A DNA stretch of 7,713 nt from Acidimicrobiaceae bacterium (GTDB lineage: Bacteria; Actinomycetota; Acidimicrobiia; Acidimicrobiales; Salinilacustritrichaceae): the NCBI GenBank assembly GCA_003476595.1, contig DMTU01000279.1, forward strand, positions 499 through 8,211, read 5' to 3'. The notes under the pieces were generated by a model that was given only the letters and a program-made list of their open reading frames with translations, was not told where the DNA came from and ran no database searches. This document shows positions 1 through 5,005 of the stretch, one piece after another. Both the position numbers and the translations under genes were made by a program. Each line of letters begins with the position of its first letter. The first letter of the stretch is position 1.

Positions 1-1208
1 TCGGGCGTGACCAGCCCGGCCACCGCGTAAAAAGTCGTGGTCTTGCCCGACCCGTTCGGGCCGACGAGCGCGACCCGCTCGCCGTAGCCGATGTCGAGGG
101 TGACCGGTCCGAGCGTGAACCCTGCGCCGTGGTCGACGACGACGTCGCGCAGGCTGACCACCTCGTCACCCGACCGTCCCGTCGTCGCGAAGTCGAGCCG
201 GAGGTCCCAGCCCTCCCACGGCTTGTCGACCACGTCGAGCCGCTCGAGCGCCTTCTCCGCCCGGGCCGCCTTGCCGGCCAGCTTCTCCGACGACGCCTTG
301 TTCCAGTGGCGGATGAACTTGTCGGTCTCGCCCGAGCGCTTCACCTTCCCGATGCCCTTGGCCGACCACTCCCGGGTCTGCTGGGCCTGGCCTCGGAGGT
401 TGTCCCGCGTCTCCACGTAGCCGGCGAAGGCCTCCTCGGCGTGGCGGCGGGCGGCGGCGCGAGCATCGAGGTAGGCCTGCCAGCCGCCGTCGTAGCGGGT
501 CGCGGTGCGGGCGTGCTCGTCGATCTCCACGACGCTCGTGACCACCCGCTCGAGGAACGCCCGGTCATGGGAGATGAGGACGAAGCCGGCGGGCGAGTGC
601 ACGAGGAAGTGCTCGAGCAGGGCGAGCCCGGCCAGGTCGAGGTCGTTGGTCGGCTCGTCGAGGGCCAGGAGGTCGAAGCCGGCGAGCAGCACCGAGGCCA
701 GGTTCACCCGGGCTCGCTCCCCACCCGAGAGCGTCGCCGCCGGCTGGTCGGCCCGGTCGGCCCCCAACCCGACCCGTTCCAGGGTCTCGGCCATCGTCGC
801 GTCGAGGTCGGCGACCCCGAGGTGCAACCAGGTCTCCAGCGCGGCGCTGTAGCGATCGGCGGCATCCGCGTCGCCCGCGGCCATCGCCCGCATCGACGCG
901 TCCAGCTCCCGCTGGGCCATGTCGGCACCGGTGCGGCGGGCGATGACGTCGGCGATGGTCTCGCCCGCCCGCACGTCGAGCTCCTGGGTGAGGTGGCCGA
1001 CACGCGCATCGGCGGGGACGAGCGCGACCGTGCCGCGCTCGGGTTCCAGGTCACCGACCAGCAGCCGGAGCAAGGTGGACTTGCCCACCCCGTTCGGGCC
1101 GACGACGCCGATGCGGTGGCCGCTGGCGACGGTGAGCGACACGTCGGCCAGCACGACCTCGGGGCCGTGGGCGAACGACAGGTTGCGGGCGACGATCTGG
1201 GCGGACAC
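1..1208 (-). CDS. ABC-F family duplicated ATP-binding protein (3' end outside window)
   Basis: Soluble twin-ATPase of the ABC-F family. These proteins have no membrane domain and typically bind the ribosomal E site to rescue or regulate translation, some giving antibiotic resistance. 402 complete codons are visible; family members are usually about 530 residues, so roughly the last quarter is missing. Seen: first-domain Walker A GPNGVGKS (37-44), signature LSGGE (160-164), Walker B LALDEPTND (182-189, catalytic Glu 185), H-loop SHDR (213-216). A Lys/Arg-rich helical linker (about 235-325) follows, as in the ABC-F interdomain extension, then the second Walker A GPNGSGKT (383-390) close to the window edge. 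The GTG start follows the peroxiredoxin TGA directly (TGAGTG), with AAGG five bases upstream as a weak ribosome site inside that gene. Translational coupling is likely. The subfamily (EttA, Uup or resistance type) cannot be decided without the C-terminus. The residues after the second Walker A are atypical (see findings). Confidence 0.93.
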   Translation of the reverse strand, partial: MSAQIVARNLSFAHGPEVVLADVSLTVASGHRIGVVGPNGVGKSTLLRLLVGDLEPERGTVALVPADARVGHLTQELDVRAGETIADVIARRTGADMAQRELDASMRAMAAGDADAADRYSAALETWLHLGVADLDATMAETLERVGLGADRADQPAATLSGGERARVNLASVLLAGFDLLALDEPTNDLDLAGLALLEHFLVHSPAGFVLISHDRAFLERVVTSVVEIDEHARTATRYDGGWQAYLDARAAARRHAEEAFAGYVETRDNLRGQAQQTREWSAKGIGKVKRSGETDKFIRHWNKASSEKLAGKAARAEKALERLDVVDKPWEGWDLRLDFATTGRSGDEVVSLRDVVVDHGAGFTLGPVTLDIGYGERVALVGPNGSGKTTTFYAVAGLVTP

Positions 1209-1679
1209 TCAGGCCTTGGCGGCCTCGACGGCGCGGACCAGCTCCTCGGTCGGGCGGAACGTGAGCCCGGCGATGGCGCGGTGCGAGTAGGCGACCGTGC
1301 CGGCGGCGTCGATCACGAAGACCGAGCGGCGGTAGAACCCGAGCGGGCCGAGGATCCCGTAGGCCTCGCCCACCGCCTTGTCGGTGTCGGCGAGGAGCGG
1401 GAATCCGAACCCGCCCTGCTTGTCGGCGAAGTCCTCGTGGCTGGGCACGTCGTTCGCGGAGATGGCGAGCACCTGGGCGCCGACGTCGTGGAACGCGTCG
1501 ATCTCGGCGGTGTACTCGTTCAGCTGGCGGGTGCAGACGGGGGTGTTGTCGCCCGGGTAGAAGACGAGCACCACCGGTGTGCCGGCGTAGTCGGCGAGGC
1601 GGTACGTGCGCCGACCCTCGTCGGTGCCGTCGGTTCCTGCGAGCTCGAAGCCCGGGGCGGCGGCGCCGATCGCCACCAT
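1209..1679 (-). CDS. Peroxiredoxin, BCP/PrxQ-like, one-cysteine type
   Basis: Thiol peroxidase of 156 residues, the usual length of the AhpC-TSA/BCP family, predicted cytoplasmic (no signal peptide). It reduces hydrogen peroxide and organic hydroperoxides through a peroxidatic cysteine. Seen: the catalytic P-xxx-T-xx-C motif as PGDNTPVC (42-49) with Cys49 peroxidatic and Thr46 its partner; the conserved Arg is Arg117 or Arg118 in FYRRSVFVID. Cys49 is the only cysteine in the protein. The position five residues on, where typical BCP/PrxQ enzymes carry the resolving cysteine, is Asn54. It should therefore need an external thiol (mycothiol, mycoredoxin or thioredoxin) for recycling, as reported for mycobacterial AhpE; this step is inference. 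The ATG overlaps the yebC stop by one base (TGATG), with no good ribosome site, so translation is probably coupled to yebC. A thioredoxin-dependent 1-Cys PrxQ is the closest call; AhpE orthology is possible but less likely from the BCP-like active site. Confidence 0.92.
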   Translation of the reverse strand: MVAIGAAAPGFELAGTDGTDEGRRTYRLADYAGTPVVLVFYPGDNTPVCTRQLNEYTAEIDAFHDVGAQVLAISANDVPSHEDFADKQGGFGFPLLADTDKAVGEAYGILGPLGFYRRSVFVIDAAGTVAYSHRAIAGLTFRPTEELVRAVEAAKA

Positions 1680-2428
1680 CAGCCGGCCGCCGCTTCCATC
1701 ATGTCGGCCGTCATGTCGAAGTTGGCGTAGACGGCCTGGACGTCGTCGAGGTCCTCGAGCGCCTCCACGATGCGCAAGGTCTGCTTGGCCTTGTCGGCCT
1801 CGGTGATCGGCACGGTGTTCTGCGGCAGCATCGTGACCTCGGAGCTCTCGACGTCGATGCCGGCGTCGTCCAGCGCCTGGCGGACGTCGGGCAGGTCGGT
1901 GGCCGGGGTCACCACCTGCCAGATCGACTCCTCGTCGGTGATGTCCTCGGCCCCGGCCTCGAGCGCCACCAGCATGAGGTCGTCCTCGGCGACCGACTTC
2001 GGGACGATGATCACGCCCTTGCGGTCGAACTGCCACGACACGGCACCGGGCTCGGCCTGGGAGCCGCCGTTCTTGGTGAAGGCGTTGCGCACGTCGGCGG
2101 CGGCACGGTTGCGGTTGTCGGTGAGCACCTCGACGAGCATGCCGACCCCGTTGGGCCCGTAGCCCTCGTAGGTGATCTGCTCGTAGACCACGCCCTCGAG
2201 GTCGCCGGTGCCCCGCTTGACCGCCCGCTCGATGGTGTCGAGGGGGATGGAGTTGTCCCGGGCCTTCTGGAACATGGTCCGCAGGGTGGGGTTGGCGTCG
2301 AGGTCGCCGCCGCCCTCGCGGGCGGCCACCTCCACCTGGCGGATCAGCTTGGCGAAGACCTTGGCCCGCTTCTGATCGGTGGCGGCCTTCTTGTGCTTGA
2401 TCGTCGCCCACTTGGAATGGCCGGACAT
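1679..2428 (-). CDS. yebC: YebC/PmpR (TACO1) family protein
   Basis: 249-residue member of the YebC/TACO1 family. It was long annotated as a DNA-binding transcriptional regulator (PmpR). Later work on bacterial YebC and mitochondrial TACO1 links the family to translation, helping ribosomes through proline-rich or stalling stretches. Seen: the family-defining N-terminus MSGHSKWATIKHKKAA (1-16), followed by the basic helical domain with KRAKVFAKLIR; YEGYGPNGVG near residues 85-95; and SDNRNR-like TDNRNRAAADVR and AFTKNGG in the middle domain. Length is normal and no key region is missing. The ATG directly follows the pdxT stop (TAGATG). A strong ribosome site GAGGAGG lies eight bases upstream, inside pdxT. 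Position after pdxS-pdxT is the usual actinobacterial order. In many genomes ruvC follows; here a peroxiredoxin does. Confidence 0.96.
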   Translation of the reverse strand: MSGHSKWATIKHKKAATDQKRAKVFAKLIRQVEVAAREGGGDLDANPTLRTMFQKARDNSIPLDTIERAVKRGTGDLEGVVYEQITYEGYGPNGVGMLVEVLTDNRNRAAADVRNAFTKNGGSQAEPGAVSWQFDRKGVIIVPKSVAEDDLMLVALEAGAEDITDEESIWQVVTPATDLPDVRQALDDAGIDVESSEVTMLPQNTVPITEADKAKQTLRIVEALEDLDDVQAVYANFDMTADMMEAAAG

Positions 2429-3010
2429 CTAGAGGACCTCCTCGAGGAATCGCCGGTGGATGCGCAGGTCGTCGGACAGCTCCGGGTGGAACGCCGCGAC
2501 CATCACCGGGCCGGATGCGCAGAGTACGGGTCGACCGTCGACCTCGGCGAGCACGGCCACGCCCTCCCCTGTCCGTTCCACGACGGGCGCGCGGATGAAG
2601 GACGCGTGGAACGGTTCGTCGAGACCCTCCACGTCGAGGTCGGCCTCGAAGCTGTCGACCTGGCGGCCGTAGCCGTTCCGGCGCACGGACAGGTCGATGG
2701 AGCCGAAGCAGCGCTGGTCCGGGCGGCCGTCGAGGATCTCGCTGCTGAGCAGGATCATCCCCGCGCAGGTGCCGAGCGCGGGCATGCCGTCCGCGAGGCG
2801 CTTCGCCACGGGGTCGAACAGGTCGCCGCGCTCGAGCAGCATCGACATGGTCGACGACTCACCGCCGGGCAGCACGAGCGCGTCGACCTCGTCGAGGTGC
2901 TCGGGCCGGCGGACCTCGGCCGTGGCGACGCCGCAGGCCTCGAGGGCCCGGGCGTGGCGTGCGAACGCGCCCTGGAGCGCCAGGACGCCGACGGTCGGGA
3001 TCGCTACCAG
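2429..3010 (-). CDS. pdxT: PLP synthase glutaminase subunit PdxT, with a non-canonical start
   Basis: Glutaminase of the deoxyxylulose-5-phosphate-independent vitamin B6 route. It hydrolyses glutamine and passes ammonia to PdxS in the 24-subunit PLP synthase. With the CTG start given it is 193 residues, normal for the family. Seen: VGVLALQG (7-14), PGGESST (48-54), nucleophile Cys82 in [18 protein letters not shown] (111-122), and His175 and Glu177 in FHPE completing the class-I triad. The start is a real problem. No ATG, GTG or TTG lies in frame between the end of pdxS and the conserved first strand, nor for at least 60 codons upstream inside pdxS; the first downstream one is the GTG of residue 46, which would remove the core. 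I chose CTG at 3010 because GAGGA sits six bases before it, giving a 7-base overlap with pdxS. ATC at 3001 is an alternative. A sequence error is also possible. Confidence 0.9.
   Translation of the reverse strand: MVAIPTVGVLALQGAFARHARALEACGVATAEVRRPEHLDEVDALVLPGGESSTMSMLLERGDLFDPVAKRLADGMPALGTCAGMILLSSEILDGRPDQRCFGSIDLSVRRNGYGRQVDSFEADLDVEGLDEPFHASFIRAPVVERTGEGVAVLAEVDGRPVLCASGPVMVAAFHPELSDDLRIHRRFLEEVL
2437..2443 (-). promoter_or_regulatory. Strong ribosome binding site of yebC
   Basis: GAGGAGG on the minus strand, ending eight bases before the yebC ATG and lying within the last codons of pdxT (encoding the Leu-Glu-Glu-Val end). It fixes the yebC start and contrasts with the weak or absent sites of the downstream genes. 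Confidence 0.8.
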
Positions 3011-3927
3011 CCCCGGTCCTCGAACCGGGTGCCGTCGGTGGCGGTGCCGGCCGGGTCCATGCCGATGCCGGTCATCGGGGTGCCGAGGCCACGGGAGACC
3101 TTGGCCAGGATGTCGGCATCGCGGAAGTGCGTGGTGGCCTCGACGATGGCCTTCGCCCGGGGGGCGGGCTCGTCGGACTTGAAGATGCCCGAGCCCACGA
3201 ACACCGCGTCGGCGCCGAGCTGCATGGCGAGGGCGGCGTCGGCCGGGGTGGCCAGGCCGCCGGCGCAGAACAGCGGCACGGGCAGGGTGCCGGTCTCGGC
3301 GATCTCCTGGACGAGCGGCAGCGGGGCACGGAGCTGCTTGGCCCACTCGAACAGCTCGGGCTCGTCGGCCTGGGTGAGCTTGCGGATGTCGCCGGTGATG
3401 GAGCGCAGGTGGCGGACGGCCTGGACCACGTTTCCGGTGCCGGCCTCGCCCTTGGAGCGGATCATCGCCGCGCCCTCGGTGATGCGGCGCAGCGCCTCGC
3501 CGAGGTTGGTGGCGCCGCAGACGAAGGGGACCGTGAAGGCCCACTTGTCGATGTGGTGGGTCTCGTCGGCCGGGGTGAGGACCTCGGACTCGTCGACGTA
3601 GTCGACGCCGAGGGCCTGCAGGATCTGGGCCTCGACGAAGTGGCCGATGCGGGCCTTCGCCATCACCGGGATGCTGACCGCGGCCTGGATGCCGTCGATC
3701 ATGTCCGGGTCGGACATGCGGGCGACGCCGCCGTCCACCCGGATGTCGGCGGGCACGCGCTCGAGCGCCATGACCGCGACGGCACCGGCGTCCTCGGCGA
3801 CCTTGGCCTGCTCGGGGGTGACGACGTCCATGATGACGCCGCCCTTCAGCATCTCGGCCAACCCACGCTTCACGCGGAACGTGCCGGTCTCGTGGCTCCT
3901 GGCCGTGTCCTGGGCGTCGCTCGACAT
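3004..3927 (-). CDS. pdxS: PLP synthase subunit PdxS (pyridoxal 5'-phosphate synthase, lyase subunit)
   Basis: 307-residue TIM-barrel synthase that condenses ribose 5-phosphate, glyceraldehyde 3-phosphate and ammonia (from PdxT) into pyridoxal 5'-phosphate. The cytosolic enzyme forms a dodecamer. Seen: [23 protein letters not shown] (18-40) with Asp34, [10 protein letters not shown] (54-63), [10 protein letters not shown] (88-97) with Lys91 as the Schiff-base lysine equivalent to B. subtilis Lys81, and [11 protein letters not shown] (155-165) with Lys159 equivalent to Lys149. Also seen are the phosphate-binding AGGLATPAD and VGSGIFKS, and the typical C-terminal RGW. I chose the ATG at 3927 over an in-frame TTG 13 codons upstream. 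It gives about 18 residues before RVKRG, close to mycobacterial homologues, and a good -10 box sits seven bases before the ATG. First gene of the tight pdxS-pdxT-yebC-peroxiredoxin-ABC-F block; a 78-base gap separates it from the M48-like gene upstream. Confidence 0.97.
   Translation of the reverse strand: MSSDAQDTARSHETGTFRVKRGLAEMLKGGVIMDVVTPEQAKVAEDAGAVAVMALERVPADIRVDGGVARMSDPDMIDGIQAAVSIPVMAKARIGHFVEAQILQALGVDYVDESEVLTPADETHHIDKWAFTVPFVCGATNLGEALRRITEGAAMIRSKGEAGTGNVVQAVRHLRSITGDIRKLTQADEPELFEWAKQLRAPLPLVQEIAETGTLPVPLFCAGGLATPADAALAMQLGADAVFVGSGIFKSDEPAPRAKAIVEATTHFRDADILAKVSRGLGTPMTGIGMDPAGTATDGTRFEDRGW
3017..3021 (-). promoter_or_regulatory. Candidate ribosome binding site for the CTG start of pdxT
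   Basis: GAGGA on the minus strand within the last codons of pdxS, six bases before the in-frame CTG at 3010. The spacing suits that codon better than the alternative ATC at 3001 (15 bases), which is why the pdxT start was placed at CTG. Confidence 0.45.
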
Positions 3928-3934
3928 GTCCCCG

Positions 3935-3940
3935 AGTCTA
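3935..3940 (-). promoter_or_regulatory. Candidate -10 box for leaderless transcription of pdxS
   Basis: TAGACT on the minus strand, ending seven bases before the pdxS ATG, which would put the transcript start at or next to the initiation codon. Actinobacteria often use such TAnnnT boxes for leaderless messages. No convincing Shine-Dalgarno sequence precedes the ATG, in agreement. I see no clear -35; TTGGGA lies 20 bases upstream, which is too far for a standard spacer. Confidence 0.5.
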
Positions 3941-4005
3941 CGGGCGACCCGGGCCGGATCTCCCAACGCGATCGTGTGACAGGAGCACTGCCAGAACGGT
4001 GGGGG

Positions 4006-4788
4006 CTACAGCTCTCGGAGCAGGTCGATGCGGTCGACGAGGGGCGGGTGGGCGGCGAAGGGATCGTCGTCGTCCGGCGCGGACGGGGCCGCGAACCACA
4101 GGGGCTGGAGAGACCGCGGGTTGCGCTCGACGCCGGAGGACCCGGCGCGGACGCGCTCCAGCGCGTTGACCAGGCCGGGCGGGTACTGCGTGGCCCGGGC
4201 CGCGGCCATGTCGGCGACCACCACCCGGCGCTCGTCCTCCCCTGCCCGGGCCAGCCAGGCCACGAGGCCGGCGGCGGGGCCGCTGGCGAGCGAGCCGAAC
4301 AGCGCGGTGGTGACGGTCGGCGCCTCGACCATGCCGTCGCGGACGTCGGCGAGGAGGTGACCGACGATGCCCTCGAGCTCGATGCGCTCGGCCGTGTCGA
4401 GCAACCCGCGGGTGATGGCGATGGAGGCCGGGCCGTCGCCGGAGCCCCACACCACGGCGTTGCGGGCCGGGTCCTCGATCACGTGGAGCCGGGGCACGGC
4501 GACGCCGACCGCCATCGAGGTGCTGTCGACGACCCCGGCGAGGCGGGGCGCCTCGTCGGCGCCGAGCGTCCGGGCCCCGAGCGAGCCGGCGATGCGCTCG
4601 TCGATCCCGCGGCAGCGCGCTGCGGTGACGGCCACCGCCACGACGACGGCGACGATCGGGGCGAGCCAGACGGGGAGGACGAGGAGGCCGAGGACCAGCA
4701 CCGGCACGGCGACGATCGCCGCGTGCACCGTGGCGATGCGGGCCAGGTCGGTGGTCGGCTCTCGTGCGGTGGACAGATCGGTGGCCAC
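4006..4788 (-). CDS. M48 (HtpX-like) peptidase homologue with a lost active site, membrane protein
   Basis: 260-residue protein with the layout of HtpX-type M48 peptidases but without the catalytic residues. Seen: two hydrophobic N-terminal segments (about 18-40 and 42-57, split by PVW) that should anchor it in the membrane. Then comes a domain with ITRGLLDTAERIELEGIVGH (125-144), matching the HtpX region just before and into HExxH, and a C-terminal FAAHPPLVDRIDLLREL (244-260) like the HPP...RI end of HtpX. Where HtpX has HExxH this protein reads HLLAD (144-148): His144 stays, the catalytic Glu is Leu145 and the second His is Asp148. The third zinc ligand, normally Glu in EAD, is Val191 in VAD. 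Proteolysis is therefore unlikely; a scaffold or inhibitor role would be inference. The start is GTG with GGAG four bases upstream. It reads away from the LPXTG gene and lies 78 bases before pdxS. One cysteine (59) sits at the membrane boundary. Confidence 0.82.
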   Translation of the reverse strand: MATDLSTAREPTTDLARIATVHAAIVAVPVLVLGLLVLPVWLAPIVAVVVAVAVTAARCRGIDERIAGSLGARTLGADEAPRLAGVVDSTSMAVGVAVPRLHVIEDPARNAVVWGSGDGPASIAITRGLLDTAERIELEGIVGHLLADVRDGMVEAPTVTTALFGSLASGPAAGLVAWLARAGEDERRVVVADMAAARATQYPPGLVNALERVRAGSSGVERNPRSLQPLWFAAPSAPDDDDPFAAHPPLVDRIDLLREL

Positions 4789-4831
4789 GGTGCTCCGGGG
4801 ACGGGCGCGGCAGGCGCGGTGCGGGGCCGGG

Positions 4832-4837
4832 AGTCTA
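4832..4837 (-). promoter_or_regulatory. Candidate -10 box of the M48-like gene
   Basis: TAGACT on the minus strand, 43 bases before the GTG start, predicting a leader of about 36 bases that contains the GGAG ribosome site. The surrounding ten bases CCGTAGACTC are identical to those around the pdxS -10 box. No clear -35 is visible. Confidence 0.4.
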
Positions 4838-4907
4838 CGGACCGCCTCCCCGGCGCACGAGACGGCCCCGGACCACGCACAGTGGTGCGGTCGTGACTAG
4901 TCCATCG

Positions 4908-4927
4908 GGTGTGCGAAATGGCACACC
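4908..4927. promoter_or_regulatory. CRP/FNR-family-like inverted repeat
   Basis: A perfect 7-bp inverted repeat GGTGTGC-N6-GCACACC lies in the divergent region between the M48-like gene and the LPXTG gene. The inner part TGTGC-N6-GCACA has the spacing of CRP/GlxR sites (TGTGA-N6-TCACA) and differs only at the innermost base of each half. It is 78 bases upstream of the LPXTG start codon and 119 bases upstream of the M48-like start, so it could act on either gene. Which regulator binds is unknown. Confidence 0.45.
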
Positions 4928-4929
4928 TG

Positions 4930-4968
4930 GGCGATATCGCCAAAGCGGCGAATCGGACAGGGTGGCGA
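4930..4968 (+). repeat. Three GGCGA direct repeats at 17-bp period, with a 12-bp palindrome
   Basis: GGCGA occurs at 4930-4934, 4947-4951 and 4964-4968, each copy starting exactly 17 bp after the previous one. The first copy is half of the perfect palindrome GGCGATATCGCC (4930-4941). The TCGCC at 4937-4941 can also pair with the second GGCGA (4947-4951) around AAAGC, so two mutually exclusive short hairpins are possible in RNA. The block lies between the CRP-like repeat and the ribosome site of the LPXTG gene. It may be a multi-copy operator or a leader structure; the sequence alone does not decide. Confidence 0.45.
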
Positions 4969-4985
4969 GGTCAGTCCTGTCTTTT
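4956..4985 (+). other. Small hairpin followed by a T run in the LPXTG gene leader
   Basis: GACAGG (4956-4961) and CCTGTC (4976-4981) form a 6-bp stem with a 14-base loop, followed at once by TTTT and the T-rich CTGTT. The form resembles a weak intrinsic terminator or attenuator, and it sits just before the GGGGAG ribosome site. The stem is short, so chance is a fair alternative. Confidence 0.25.
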
Positions 4986-5005
4986 CTGTTGGGGAGCACT
5001 TCTTC

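Noticed and set aside
129..1730. A 533-codon open frame on the plus strand
   Set aside because: It is the antisense of the ABC-F and peroxiredoxin genes, which carry clear motifs; its product is an Arg/Val/Gly-rich string with no recognisable domain. Long antisense open frames are expected at this GC content.
2429..3544. pdxT starting far upstream at 3544
   Set aside because: This would overlap pdxS by over 500 bases and add an Arg/His/Pro-rich stretch unlike any PdxT; the conserved domain begins near 2992.
3928..3966. TTG start for pdxS at 3966
   Set aside because: It adds 13 residues not typical of the family, has only a weak purine stretch upstream, and the -10 box TAGACT would fall inside the gene.
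4872..4889. Short inverted repeats (ACCAC-N5-GTGGT and CGCAC-N4-GTGCG) upstream of the M48-like gene
   Set aside because: Five-bp arms that overlap each other are common by chance in GC-rich DNA, and no matching regulator pattern is apparent.
1577..4896. Two further long plus-strand open frames (674 and 645 codons)
   Set aside because: Both lie opposite the well-supported minus-strand genes for peroxiredoxin, YebC, PdxT, PdxS and the M48-like protein, and encode His/Gly/Arg-rich sequences without domains.
4890..5005. A known riboswitch (cyclic di-GMP or cyclic di-AMP class) before the LPXTG gene
   Set aside because: I compared from memory with the conserved cores of these classes and could not find them; the region is better described as repeats and palindromes of unknown role.
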